Shown: piece after piece, positions 24,659-36,099 of the stretch | Layout: every line of letters starts with the position of its first letter | Numbering within the stretch: position 1 is the first letter of the stretch | From: Comamonas sp. KCTC 72670 | GTDB taxonomy: Bacteria > Myxococcota > Myxococcia > Myxococcales > Myxococcaceae | Assembly: GCA_014656495.1 (NCBI GenBank) | Contig: BNCN01000003.1 | Span: forward strand, 682,001-746,000 | Direction of reading: 5' to 3' | DNA length: 64,000 nucleotides | The notes under the pieces: generated by a model | Told to the model about the DNA's origin: nothing | The model's database searches: none | The model's input: only the letters and a program-made list of their open reading frames with translations | Made by a program: the position numbers and the translations under genes

Positions 24659-25576
24659 ATGGAACTCTTCTTTCGAAAATACTTCTGGACAGTGAACCTG
24701 CTGTTCATCCTGCTCGTCGGCTTGCTGGCCGCGAGCACGGTGAACCTGTTCGTCGAGTCCGCCATCTCCCCCGTTCCCAACGGGGGCTCGTCCACTCGTG
24801 CGCCCACACAGCCGCGGCGCAACGACGCGGCGTTGGCGATGCTCGACCTGGAGCGCCTGTCGCGGCTGACGGGCATCAAGCTCCCCGAGCCCGAGCCGGA
24901 CGTCCAGGAGCCCCATGGAGGCGCGACGGCGGAGCTGGACCCCAACGCCGCGCCGGTGAAGAGCGGGATGCGGGTGAAGCTGCTCGGCACGCTGGTGGCG
25001 AGCAACCCCGACTGGTCCTTCGCCTCCATCCAGGACATGGTGACGCAGCGTTCGCAGACCTTCATGGTGGGCAACACCCTGCAGGGTGCCACCGTGGAGA
25101 GCATCGAGCGCGAGCGCGTCATCATCATCAACGGTGGCCGCCGCGAGTTCATCGACGGCAACCCGGGTGACGGCGCCTTCGTGCCGCCCTCGCCGCCGGT
25201 GGCCCAGGCCAACACCGCGCCGCCCGGTGACGGCAGCGGCATCCGCGCCACCAGCGAGAACGAGTACGAAGTCCCTCGCGCCGAAATCGACAAGACGCTC
25301 AACAACCTCAATCAGGTCGCCATGCAGGCGCGCATCGTGCCAGCGTTCAAGGACGGTCAGGCGGTGGGCTTCAAGCTCTTCTCCATCCGTCCGGACTCCA
25401 TCTACTCCAAGATTGGCGTCCAGAATGGCGATGTCATCCGTCGCATCAACGGATTCGACCTCAACAGCCCGGAAAAGGCGCTGGAGGTCTATTCGAAGAT
25501 GAAGGACGCAGCCCGAATCGAAATCGAGATCGAGCGCAACGGTGCGCCGATCCGCAAGTCGTACAACGTCCGTTAA
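24659..25576 (+). CDS. gspC: Type II secretion inner-membrane protein GspC
   Basis: 305 residues. A short cytoplasmic N-terminus is followed by one transmembrane helix (about 9-32, YFWTVNLLFILLVGLLAAS). The homology-region domain (about 95-165) contains VKLLGTLVASNPDWSFASIQD and the YQVGD-type turn FMVGNTLQGATVESIERERVIIINGGRREFI. A C-terminal PDZ domain (about 220-300) has FKLFSIRPDSIYSKIGVQNGDVIRRINGF. GspC links the inner-membrane platform to the secretin. I take the ATG at 24659; a GTG codon directly before it would add one residue. It is first in the operon, behind a sigma-54 promoter. Confidence 0.9.
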   Translation: MELFFRKYFWTVNLLFILLVGLLAASTVNLFVESAISPVPNGGSSTRAPTQPRRNDAALAMLDLERLSRLTGIKLPEPEPDVQEPHGGATAELDPNAAPVKSGMRVKLLGTLVASNPDWSFASIQDMVTQRSQTFMVGNTLQGATVESIERERVIIINGGRREFIDGNPGDGAFVPPSPPVAQANTAPPGDGSGIRATSENEYEVPRAEIDKTLNNLNQVAMQARIVPAFKDGQAVGFKLFSIRPDSIYSKIGVQNGDVIRRINGFDLNSPEKALEVYSKMKDAARIEIEIERNGAPIRKSYNVR

Positions 25577-25601
25577 TCATCTCCGCAGCGCCCGCTCCTC
25601 C

Positions 25602-28207
25602 ATGAAGACGCTCCCGTCCTGGATGCTCTGCCTGTGCCTCGCGTTCGCCATTCCCGCGCAGGCGCAGCGTCGCTCACCGCCCACCGGTAACGCCGGCGAG
25701 CGGACGATCACCCCTCAGGCCTCTGGCGCCACTGGCGACAACGGGGCCAACGCGGGCTCCCGCCGCACGCCCACGTGCGAAGAGGCCCGGCGCAATGCCC
25801 GCTACGGCATCTACTTCGACAAGGTGGAGATCGAAAAGCTGGTCCAGACGGTGGCGGACGCCACCTGCCGCACCTTCATCCTGCCGGAGAACGTGCGCGG
25901 GAAGATCTCCATCATCGGCCCCGAGAATGGCCGGGTGGAGGTCAACGCGGACGCCTTCTACTCCGCCTTCCTCGCCTCGCTCGACGCCAACGGGCTCGCC
26001 GTCTACCAGTACGGCCGGTTCATGAAGATCGTCGACAAGCGCTCGGCGAAGCAGAACCCCATCCCGACCATCGTCGAGGACGGCGAGCCGTACACGACGA
26101 ACGAGCAGATGGTGACCAAGCTCTTCCGCGTGCAGAACGTGGAAGTGGAGCCGCTGCGCGGCGTGCTCCAGCAGCTGGTGTCCAAGGACGGCGACACGAT
26201 TCCGTATCCGCCGGACACCATCATCGTCAACGACGTGGGCTCCAACATCCACCGCCTGGAGCGCATCATCCACCAGCTGGATACGCGCGCCGCCAGCGAC
26301 GAGATGCGCATCATCCAGGTGCAGTACGCCTCCGCGCAGGACGTGGCCAACACGGTGCAGCGCCTCTTCGAGGCGAAGGGTGGCGCGCGCCCTGGCCAGC
26401 CCGCCGGACGCAACGTGAACCCCGCCGGCACCCCGCAGCCGCAGGCCCAGTCGGGCCAGGAGGGCTCCTCCGGCGGCCCGGTCACGCTGTCGCAGATCAT
26501 CCCGGACGAGCGCACCAACAAGCTCATCATCGTCGCCAGCCCCGCGGCCTTCGGGCGCATCCAGGACATCGTCGGGCAGATCGACATCCCCACCAGCGGG
26601 GGCGGACGCATCAACGTCTACTACCTGGAGAACGCGAACGCGGAGGAGCTGGCCAGCACGCTCCAGTCGCTCGCCCAGGGCACCGGCGGCAATACGCCCC
26701 GGGGCCGCACGCCCACGCCGCAGCGTCCTCCGGGCGCGCCGGGCGGTGTCGCCACCACGCAGGCCGCCGAGCTGTTCAGCGGCGAGGTGAAGATCTCGGC
26801 CGACAAGGGCAGCAACTCGCTGGTCATCGTCGCCAGCGCGGCGGACTACAAGAACATCGTCCAGGTCATCCAGCAGCTCGACAAGCCGCGCCGCCAGGTG
26901 TTCGTGGAGGCCGTCATCATGGAGGTCAACCTGGACCGCAACGCGCGGCTCGGCATGAACCTCCACACCGGCTTCAGCCTGAGCACGGAGAATGGCCCGG
27001 TGCCCGGCCTCATCGGCACCAACACCTCCGGCAACGGCCTGCCGCCCTCGCTGTCGCTGACCAGCCTCGCGTCGTACGGCGGCTTCCTCGCCGGCATCCA
27101 GGGCCCCGCCATCCCCGCGCTGGAGCGGCTGGGCATCCCGGCCTTCGGCGTGGTGCTGCACGCGATGCAGCAGAGCTCCGACGTGAACGTGCTCTCCACG
27201 CCGCACATCCTCACCAGCGACAACGAGGAGGCGGAGATCACGGTGGGCCAGAACGTGCCCTTCCAGTCCGGCTTCGCCCCGTCCGCGCTGGGCGGCCTGG
27301 CGGGCGGCCTGGGCGGCGCCAACGGCGGCGCGGGTGGCCTGCTGGGCGGCCTGGGCGGTCTGGGTGGCGGCCTCGGTCTGGGCTCCTTCTTCGCGCCCAT
27401 CACCCGTCAGAACGTGGAGCTGAAGCTGACGGTGAAGCCGCAGATCAACGAGAGCGACTACATCCGGCTCGTCATCAATCAGCAGACGGAGGAGATCGCG
27501 TCCTCGGACCCGGTGCTCGGCCCCACGACGTCCCGCCGCAGCGCGAAGACGACGGTCATCGCGAGGGATCAGGAGACGCTGGTGATTGGCGGCATCATGC
27601 AGGACCGCACGCTGGAGAGCGTCTCCAAGGTGCCCCTGCTGGGTGACATCCCCCTGCTCGGCCACTTCTTCCGCGACACCACGCGCCGCAAGACGAAGAC
27701 GAACCTGCTGCTCTTCCTGACGCCCTACATCATCCGGGGGCCGGAGGACTTCCGCGTCATCTTCGAGCGCAAGATGAAGGAGCGTCAGCAGTTCGTGGAG
27801 CAGTTCTACGGCCAGGTCCCCGGCTACGACGTGGCGGTGGACTTCTCCCGCAAGCCCGGCCCGCTGTCGCGCATGGGCCAGAAGGTGACGCAGGAGGAGA
27901 ACCGGGCGGAGAACGGCGGTCCGGGGACCCAGGGCGAGCGCATCATCGCGCCCGCGGCGCCGCCCTCGTCGTCCAGCAGCCCGGGGGCCGTGCCCTCGAC
28001 CCAGCGGCAGGCGCCTGGGACGGGTGGGTATGAGGGTGGACCCGCGGTGCGGGAAGGCACGCCGCCTCCGGATGGTTCGGAAGAGCCAGTGCCCGCCGCG
28101 CCCGCTCCGCAGAACTTCGAGCAACCCCCTCCCGAGGCCATCCAGGTCCCGCAGGAGGGTGATGTCGAACGCCTGCGCATCCAGCCGGACGTTGGGGATC
28201 AGACGCC

Positions 28208-28211
<4 letters not shown>
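25602..28211 (+). CDS. gspD: Type II secretion secretin GspD
   Basis: 869 residues, longer than the usual 650-710. A signal peptide (PSWMLCLCLAFAIPAQAQ) is followed by N0 (about 55-140), N1-N3 repeats with VIVASPAAFGRIQDIV-type signatures, and the secretin domain (about 440-720) with VEAVIMEVNLDRNARLGM and VPLLGDIPLLGHFFR. A glycine-rich stretch interrupts the region just before FFAPITRQNVELKL. The last 130 residues are a proline/serine-rich tail not typical of GspD. The start lies 25 bp after gspC; the stop overlaps gspE by ATGA. Confidence 0.93.
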
Positions 28212-30022
<1,811 letters not shown>

Positions 30023-30064
30023 CCGGCAGCTCCTCCCGCGGGAGGGGCCGAGGGTTCCTGAACC

Positions 30065-31321
30065 ATGCCCGTCTTCGAGTACAGAGGTCTCAATTCCGCG
30101 GGCAAGCAGATCAAGGGCTTGCTCGAGGCGGACTCGCCCAAGACGCTGCGGTCCAAGCTGCGCGCCGACGGCATCTTCCTCACCGACGTACTGGCCCAGG
30201 CGGAAGGCAGCCGCGCCGCCGTGTCCAAGGGCGCCAACGCCGCGCTGGCGGCGCGCGACATCGACCTGCGCAAGCTGGGCCGGGGCCGCGTCAACACCGA
30301 CGACGTGGCCATCTTCACCCGGCAGCTCTCCACGCTGCTGGGCGCGGGCGTCACGCTGGTGGAGTCGCTCAGCGCGCTGGTGGACCAGGTGGAGAAGGAG
30401 CGCTTCAAGCGCGCCCTCTCCGACATCAAGCAGCGCGTGAACGAAGGCTCGTCCCTGGCGGACGCGCTGGGCCAGCACCCGAAAATCTTCCCCAGCATCT
30501 ACGTGAACATGGTGCGCGCGGGCGAGGCCTCCGGCGCGCTGGACGCGGTGCTCACGCGCCTGGCGGACTTCACGGAGAACCAGGCCCGGCTGCAGCAGAA
30601 GATTCTCAGCACCATGCTCTACCCCGCCATCATGATGCTGGTGGGCGGCGGCATCCTCGTGGCCCTCATGGTCTTCGTGGTGCCGAAGGTGACGAAGATC
30701 TTCGAGACGATGAAGGCCACGCTGCCCTTGAGCACGCGCATCCTCATCGCCTCCAGCAACTTCTTCCAGGCCTGGTGGTTCCTGCTGCTGCCGGCGATGG
30801 TGGTGGCGGTGATGCTCTTCATCCGCTGGACGAAGAGCGCCGCCGGCAAGCCGAAGTGGGACCGCTTCACGCTCAAGGCCCCCGTGGTGGGCAACCTGGT
30901 GCGCCTGCTGTCCATCTCCCGCTTCGCCCGGACGCTGTCCACGCTGCTCAAGAGCGGCGTCCCGCTGCTGGCGGCCATGGACATCGTCAAGGCCATCATG
31001 ACGAACACCGTGCTGGCCGAGGTCATCGAGAAGGCCCGCGACTCCATCCGCGAGGGCGAGAGCATCGCCAACCCGCTGAAGCGCTCCGGGGAGTTCCCGC
31101 CGCTGGTGTACCACATGGTCGCCATCGGGGAGCGCTCCGGCCAGCTGGAGGAGATGCTCACCAGCGTGGCGGACAACTACGAGACGCAGGTGAACGTGCG
31201 CATCAGCGCCCTCACCTCGCTGCTCGAGCCCCTCCTCATCGTGGTGATGGGCGCGGTGATTGCATTCGTCGCGCTCTCCATCCTGATGCCGATTCTGCAG
31301 GTGAACTCGGCCATCCGGTGA
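30065..31321 (+). CDS. gspF: Type II secretion inner-membrane platform protein GspF
   Basis: 418 residues with the classical GspF layout: an N-terminal FEYRGLNSAGKQIKGLLEADS block, two repeated GspF domains (about 80-200 and 280-405) with ARQLSTLLGAGVTLVESL and FARTLSTLLKSGVPLLAAMD, and about three transmembrane helices. It binds GspE/GspL and the pseudopilins. It lies 42 bp after gspE and is followed by a small membrane ORF rather than directly by gspG. Confidence 0.94.
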   Translation: MPVFEYRGLNSAGKQIKGLLEADSPKTLRSKLRADGIFLTDVLAQAEGSRAAVSKGANAALAARDIDLRKLGRGRVNTDDVAIFTRQLSTLLGAGVTLVESLSALVDQVEKERFKRALSDIKQRVNEGSSLADALGQHPKIFPSIYVNMVRAGEASGALDAVLTRLADFTENQARLQQKILSTMLYPAIMMLVGGGILVALMVFVVPKVTKIFETMKATLPLSTRILIASSNFFQAWWFLLLPAMVVAVMLFIRWTKSAAGKPKWDRFTLKAPVVGNLVRLLSISRFARTLSTLLKSGVPLLAAMDIVKAIMTNTVLAEVIEKARDSIREGESIANPLKRSGEFPPLVYHMVAIGERSGQLEEMLTSVADNYETQVNVRISALTSLLEPLLIVVMGAVIAFVALSILMPILQVNSAIR

Positions 31322-31332
31322 GGTGCGGTGGA

Positions 31333-31488
31333 ATGATGAACGACATGGCGGACCGTTGGATTCAGCGCGTCACCCTGGCGGCCATGGTCGCCATGGCGGC
31401 GGCGCTGCTCACCGTGGGGGCCCGGCTGTACGGTCCCCAGCAGCCGCGCCCGCCCGCCGGGGTGTCGGACAGCGTCCGGACGCCCTGA
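31333..31488 (+). CDS. Small single-pass membrane protein within the gsp operon
   Basis: A 51-residue ORF between gspF and gspG, 11 bp after the gspF stop. GAGGTG overlapping and following that stop could be its ribosome site; the first codon is one of two adjacent ATGs (31333, 31336). One predicted transmembrane helix covers about residues 14-33 (TLAAMVAMAAALLTVGA), followed by a proline-rich tail. I know of no standard Gsp subunit like it. Operon position and the regular hydrophobic segment support a real gene; conservation has not been tested. Confidence 0.5.
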   Translation: MMNDMADRWIQRVTLAAMVAMAAALLTVGARLYGPQQPRPPAGVSDSVRTP

Positions 31489-31549
31489 CAAGAAGACATG
31501 AGAACCCGAGGGTGGCCTGCCAGAAAGTCACCCGGGATGGAGAGGACAC

Positions 31550-31978
31550 ATGCGCCAGAGCCAGAAGCAGCAGCAGAAGAAGCAGCGCCGCAACCGCGGC
31601 ATGACGCTCATCGAAATCATGGTGGTCATCACCATCCTCGGGCTCATCGCCGCCGCGGTGGGTGTGGCCGTCATCCCGCAGCTGGAGGCCGCGCGCAGGG
31701 ATCGCGCCGCGCTGGACATCAAGAACATCCAGGGCGCGATGAAGCTCTACTACACGAAGAAGGGGAAGTACCCGGACACGGCCTCGGGCCTGCAGGCGCT
31801 CGTGGAGGCGCAGGCGCTCGAGCAGATGCCCAAGGACCCGTGGAACAACGACTACGTGTACATCAACGAGGGCGGCAAGCCCGTCATCATCTCCTACGGC
31901 GCGGACGGCGCGTCTGGCGGCGAAGGCAACGACGCGGACATTTCGTCCGCGGACCTGGCGGGCAACGCCAAGAAGTAG
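31550..31978 (+). CDS. gspG: Major pseudopilin GspG
   Basis: A 142-residue pseudopilin. The prepilin cleavage site is G^MTLIE after a basic leader of about 17 residues, and the N-terminal helix is IEIMVVITILGLIAAAVGVAV. The globular part has ALDIKNIQGAMKLYYTKKGKYP, DPWNNDYVY and the calcium-site loop SYGADGASGGEGNDADISS. It forms the pseudopilus shaft. No prepilin peptidase is encoded in the window, so a PilD elsewhere must process it. Confidence 0.95.
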   Translation: MRQSQKQQQKKQRRNRGMTLIEIMVVITILGLIAAAVGVAVIPQLEAARRDRAALDIKNIQGAMKLYYTKKGKYPDTASGLQALVEAQALEQMPKDPWNNDYVYINEGGKPVIISYGADGASGGEGNDADISSADLAGNAKK

Positions 31979-32018
31979 CGAAGAAGTCGCGCGCACCACG
32001 CGTTGACAGGGCTTGGGC

Positions 32019-32471
32019 ATGAACGAGCACGACGCCAATGCATCCCCGACGCCCCCGACGACCGAGGGGACGAACCGCCGCCAGCGCCTGGGGCGGTTCC
32101 TCCTGGCGGCCGTCTTCCTGGTCGCCACGGGACTCGCCTTCACACTCGTCTACGCGACGGAGGACCGGACGCTGGACAGCGCCCAGCGCCGCGCCCGCGC
32201 GGACATCCGCAAGCTGGAGGGCATGTTCAAGTCCCACCACCGGCTGATGGGGCGCTTCCCGACGAAGGAGGAGGGCTTCAACCTGCTCATCGACGCCCGG
32301 CTGCTGGACCGCGTGCCCGAGGACCCCTGGGGCCACCCGTATGTCTACTGGATGAACGGCGACAAGGGCGCGGTCGTCTCCTACGGCGCGGACGGCAAGC
32401 CGGGTGGCAGCGGGCTGGACGCGGACCTGAGCAGCGGCGGCGTGCTGGCCGCGGGGTGGGACCAGCCATGA
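32019..32471 (+). CDS. GspG-like protein without prepilin signal
   Basis: A 150-residue protein that copies the globular part of GspG. Residues about 55-140 include RRARADIRKLEGMFKSHHRLMGRFP, EDPWGHPYVYW and the calcium-loop-like SYGADGKPGGSGLDADLSS. The N-terminus differs: a 26-residue polar tail, then an uncleaved-looking transmembrane helix (about 27-45, FLLAAVFLVATGLAFTLVY), with no G^xxxxE prepilin site. It would be held in the inner membrane facing the periplasm instead of being built into the pseudopilus. It lies 40 bp after gspG and overlaps gspH by ATGA. Confidence 0.75.
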   Translation: MNEHDANASPTPPTTEGTNRRQRLGRFLLAAVFLVATGLAFTLVYATEDRTLDSAQRRARADIRKLEGMFKSHHRLMGRFPTKEEGFNLLIDARLLDRVPEDPWGHPYVYWMNGDKGAVVSYGADGKPGGSGLDADLSSGGVLAAGWDQP

Positions 32472-33208
32472 GCCCCCTGCCCCGCCCGCGGCGCGCGCTG
32501 CACCGGGCGCAGCGCGGCTTGACGCTCATCGAAATCTCCATCGCCATCATCATCGTCGCCATCCTGTTCTCCGCGGCGGTGATGGGCATCGGCTCCATCA
32601 CCGGCGCGAAGGCCAAGGGCAGCGCGGGGGAGCTGGCGGGCCTCATCCGCTCGCTCTACGACTCGGCGGCGCTGCGCGGTCAAACGTGCCGCCTGGTGTT
32701 CGAGATCCCCGACCCCAAGAGCGAGGAGGCCACGCGCTACCACGCCGAGTGCGCCGAGGGCGGCGTCACCACCTCGCGCGACCGCGACGAGATGCTGCGC
32801 ACGGAGAACACCGAGCGCGAGCGCGAGGCGCGCAGCAACAAGGGCGGAGGGCGCGACGAGCGGCGCAACTACCTGTCGGGCGGCGGCATTGGCACCAACG
32901 CGCCCAGCGCGCAGGAGCTGCTGGAGGGCGAGAAGCGGCGCGTGGAGAACGCGGCCCGCTTCTCTTCCTACACGTCCGAGGAGGTCCCCTCCCGCCAGCT
33001 GCCCGCGGACGTGAAGGTGTCCGTGTGGACGCGCAACCAGCGTCAGCCGGTGGAGAGCGGCGTGGCGTACCTCTACTTCTTCCCGCAGGGCTACACCGAG
33101 AAGGCCCACGTGTACGTGCAGCAGGGCGACAACGTCTGGACCCTGGACGTGTCACCCCTCACCGGCAAGGTGAACATCGTCGCCGAGGCGCTGGAGGTGC
33201 CGCGATGA
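32468..33208 (+). CDS. gspH: Minor pseudopilin GspH
   Basis: 246 residues, longer than usual (about 160-200). Prepilin motif RG^LTLIE near residue 18, hydrophobic helix EISIAIIIVAILFSAAVMGIG, then a globular domain with ALRGQTCRLVFEIPD. A charged, glycine-rich insertion fills about residues 100-160 (RSNKGGGRDERR). The C-terminal VAYLYFFPQGYTEKAHVYV and WTLDVSPLTGKV agree with GspH. It overlaps both neighbours by ATGA, implying tight translational coupling. Confidence 0.88.
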   Translation: MSPLPRPRRALHRAQRGLTLIEISIAIIIVAILFSAAVMGIGSITGAKAKGSAGELAGLIRSLYDSAALRGQTCRLVFEIPDPKSEEATRYHAECAEGGVTTSRDRDEMLRTENTEREREARSNKGGGRDERRNYLSGGGIGTNAPSAQELLEGEKRRVENAARFSSYTSEEVPSRQLPADVKVSVWTRNQRQPVESGVAYLYFFPQGYTEKAHVYVQQGDNVWTLDVSPLTGKVNIVAEALEVPR

Positions 33209-34056
33209 AGCGCAACCGCGGATTCACGCTGCTGGAGGTGGTGGTGGCGCTCGCCATCCTCGGGCTGGCGCTGATGGCCATCTTCGACCTCAACGCCGGC
33301 GCGGTGGCCAACCACGTCTACACCAAGCGCCTCACCGTGGCGTCGCTGCTGGCCCGCTCCAAGATGACGGACCTGGAGCAGGAGCTCTACGACAAGGGCT
33401 TCAACGCCGACGACGACGAGGAGTCCGGGGACTTCTCCGACGAGGGCTGGACGCAGTTCAAGTGGCGCGCGCGCATCATCGCCCCCAAGGCGGACGGCGT
33501 GACGCCCGAGCAGCTCATCGGCGCCATCTTCAATCTGCCCATCGGCGACACCTCCGGCGGAGACCCGCTGGCCGGAATCGCCGGCCTCTTCGGCGGCGGC
33601 GGCGCGGGCGGCAAGGACGGCGCGTCCTCCGGCGGGCCCCAGGCCGCGGGCATGGGCGGCATGGCTGGCGCGGCCATGGGCATGGCGCAGCCGATGTTCA
33701 CGCAGATGGTGGAGCAGATCACCCAGACGGTCCGCGAGGTGCACCTCACCGTCTACTGGCAGGAAGGCACCCAGGTGGAGAGCATCGACCTGGTGACGCA
33801 TGTGGTGTCGCTCGGCCCGGGCTCGGACCGCAACGGCGGCGCCGCCGCGGCGCAGGGTGGCGGCGCCGACAACGTGTGGGTGACGCAGGACGGGCGGCCG
33901 GTGCCCAACCCCCGGCCCGGCCCCAACGGCATCATGCTGGACCCCGCCACGGGTCAGCCCCTGCGCCGCATGGGTGACGCGCAGCAGGACATCAACAGCC
34001 GCCGGGGCGGCGGCAACATCGGCATGAACCCGCTGGGCGGACAGAGGAACCAATGA
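33205..34056 (+). CDS. gspI: Minor pseudopilin GspI, enlarged
   Basis: 283 residues against about 125 in typical GspI. Prepilin motif G^FTLLEVVVALAILGLALMAI, then the GspI-like YTKRLTVASLLARSKMTDLEQELYDKGF. A glycine/methionine-rich insertion (about 125-165, with GMGGMAGAAMGMAQ) splits the globular part. After VREVHLTVYWQEGTQVESIDLVTHV there is a further 70-residue glycine/proline-rich tail. It forms the pseudopilus tip with H, J and K. It overlaps gspH (ATGA) and gspJ (ATGA). Confidence 0.88.
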   Translation: MKRNRGFTLLEVVVALAILGLALMAIFDLNAGAVANHVYTKRLTVASLLARSKMTDLEQELYDKGFNADDDEESGDFSDEGWTQFKWRARIIAPKADGVTPEQLIGAIFNLPIGDTSGGDPLAGIAGLFGGGGAGGKDGASSGGPQAAGMGGMAGAAMGMAQPMFTQMVEQITQTVREVHLTVYWQEGTQVESIDLVTHVVSLGPGSDRNGGAAAAQGGGADNVWVTQDGRPVPNPRPGPNGIMLDPATGQPLRRMGDAQQDINSRRGGGNIGMNPLGGQRNQ

Positions 34057-34727
34057 TGCGCCGCCACACGCGAGGCTTCACGCTGATGGAGGTCATGGTC
34101 GCCGTGGCCATCACCGCGCTCATGGGCACGGTGGTCGCCATGGCCTTCCAGACAGGCCTGACGGCGAAGGAGACGGTGGAGGTGGACGCGGACCGCTACC
34201 GCCAGGTGCGGGTGGCCATGAACCGCATGGGCCGCGAGATTGGCTCCGCCTTCGTCAGCGACCGGTACGACAACACCCGCTTCCGGGACCAGAACGACCG
34301 GCCCACCAACTTCGTGGGCAAGCGCGACCGGCTGCTGTTCACCACGTTCGCGCACCAGCGGCTGTACACGGACGTGAAGGAGTCCGACCAGGCCATCGTC
34401 GAGTACTTCGTGGAGACGGCCGCGGACCGGCAGGCCAACGGCCGCATGGACCTCAAGCGCCGCGTCAACGCGAACATCGACGAGCGGATGGAAGAGGGCG
34501 GCCACGTGGACGTGCTCTTCGAGGGCGTGAAGGAGCTGCAGTTCGAGTACTGGGACTCCGACAAGCGGGAGTGGGATGACGAGTGGGACACCCGGCGCAC
34601 GGAGCGGAAGACCATCCTGCCCACCCGGGTGCGCGTGACGGTGGTGGCCGTGGACGAAACGGGCAAGGAGGCCCGTTACGTCACCCAGGCCCGAATCATG
34701 CTCAACACCGAGCTGCCGAGGTACTGA
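34053..34727 (+). CDS. gspJ: Minor pseudopilin GspJ
   Basis: 224 residues. Prepilin motif RG^FTLMEVMVAVAITALMGTVVAM near residue 7, then a globular domain with YRQVRVAMNRMGREIGSAFVSDRYD, LFTTFAHQRLY and VKELQFEYWDSDKREWDDEWDT, as in GspJ tip pseudopilins. The start is ATGATG overlapping the gspI stop. Confidence 0.9.
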   Translation: MMRRHTRGFTLMEVMVAVAITALMGTVVAMAFQTGLTAKETVEVDADRYRQVRVAMNRMGREIGSAFVSDRYDNTRFRDQNDRPTNFVGKRDRLLFTTFAHQRLYTDVKESDQAIVEYFVETAADRQANGRMDLKRRVNANIDERMEEGGHVDVLFEGVKELQFEYWDSDKREWDDEWDTRRTERKTILPTRVRVTVVAVDETGKEARYVTQARIMLNTELPRY

Positions 34728-34730
34728 GCC

Positions 34731-36098
34731 ATGCCCCTCTCCTTCCTCCGACAGCCGCCCCGGCGGCGGCGCAGCCCCAACTCCCCCGCCGCGCGGCGGG
34801 CGCGGGGCTCGCGCGGCGTGGCGCTCATCATCGCGGTGGTGTCCATCGCCATCCTGACGGTGATCGCCACCGACTTCGCCTACAACAGCCGCGTGGACCT
34901 GCAGCTGGCGGCCAACCAGCGGGACGAGGTCCGCGCCTACTACATGGCGCGCTCGGGCATCGCCCTGTCCCGGCTGCTGCTGCGCTTCCAGAAGCAGGTG
35001 GACAACACGCCCATCCCCAACCCGGCCAGCCTGCTGGCGGGGCTGGGCATCGGCGGGACGCAGCAGCCCGGCCAGGTGCAGCCCTCCTCGCTCAACATCC
35101 AGCTCTTCAAGATGGCGCGCGTGGACTGCCACATGCTCCGGGGCCTGGTGAAGAACGACGGCGTGGGCGCGGGGGAGCTGTCCGCGCTGACGCCCGCGCA
35201 GGACGACAACTTCAAGCTGGACGCGGAGGACGACCCGGCGGCGCGCGAGGTGGCCTCGCAGATGACCATGCGCTCCTTCGGCGGCTTCGAGGGCTGCTTC
35301 CTGGCGACCATCACCGACGAGGAGGAGAAGCTCAACGTCCACCGCCTCATCGCCGGCGCGGGAGACGCGCGCCCCACCGCCCTGCGGCTCATGGACATGA
35401 TGTCCGACCCGCGCTTCGAGTTCCTCTGGGAGCGGGATGACGCCAACAAGGTGCGCAGCACGCCCCAGGACGTCCTCCTGGCCATCAAGGACTGGGCGGA
35501 CGACGACCGGACGGGCTCGGCCTTCAACCCGGTGGACCCGGTGAATCCGCTGCCGGGTGGTTTCTCGGATGAAGGGTCGTCCTACAGCCGTTATGACCCC
35601 AGCTATCAGCCGAAGAACGCGCGCTTCGACAGCGTGGACGAGCTGTACCGGGTCCACGGCATCAACGACCAGTTCATGTCGGCGTTCAGAGACCGCCTCA
35701 CCGTCTACCCGGACATCAACCGCCGGCCCAACATCAACACCGACGACCCGGTGATGATGGGGCTGGCCATCATGTCGGTGGCGGACCAGACGCGGCCGGA
35801 CCCGCGCCTGAGGGACCCGGTGTTCCTCAACGAGCTCATCGAGCGCGTCCGCGCCGCGCGCATGTTCAGCTTCTTCGGCATGTCCGTGCAGGACTTCGTC
35901 GCGGTGGTGGAAGCGGCGGGCATCCTCGTGGACCCGGCCGTGAAGTCCAACGTGGCGGGCAACCGGCTCGTCGGCGACAAGAGTCAGACGTTCACCATCA
36001 AATCTGTGGGAGAAGCGGGCAGCGTGCAGAAGACGCTCACCGCCGTCATCCGGCTCGACGACACCCTGGGCCGGCTCCTGTACTGGAGAGAGGAATAG
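34731..36098 (+). CDS. gspK: Minor pseudopilin GspK
   Basis: 455 residues, larger than the about 330 of E. coli GspK. A long basic leader ends in RG^VALIIAVVSIAILTVIATDFAYNSRVDL, the typical GspK prepilin segment without the usual Glu5. It is followed by RDEVRAYYMARSGIALSRLLL, and by LNVHRLIA, LLAIKDWADDD and DELYRVHGIND, which match the GspK helical domain with its helix-hairpin-helix-like repeats. It caps the pseudopilus tip. It lies 3 bp after gspJ and 1 bp before gspL. Confidence 0.9.
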   Translation: MPLSFLRQPPRRRRSPNSPAARRARGSRGVALIIAVVSIAILTVIATDFAYNSRVDLQLAANQRDEVRAYYMARSGIALSRLLLRFQKQVDNTPIPNPASLLAGLGIGGTQQPGQVQPSSLNIQLFKMARVDCHMLRGLVKNDGVGAGELSALTPAQDDNFKLDAEDDPAAREVASQMTMRSFGGFEGCFLATITDEEEKLNVHRLIAGAGDARPTALRLMDMMSDPRFEFLWERDDANKVRSTPQDVLLAIKDWADDDRTGSAFNPVDPVNPLPGGFSDEGSSYSRYDPSYQPKNARFDSVDELYRVHGINDQFMSAFRDRLTVYPDINRRPNINTDDPVMMGLAIMSVADQTRPDPRLRDPVFLNELIERVRAARMFSFFGMSVQDFVAVVEAAGILVDPAVKSNVAGNRLVGDKSQTFTIKSVGEAGSVQKTLTAVIRLDDTLGRLLYWREE

Positions 36099-36099
36099 C

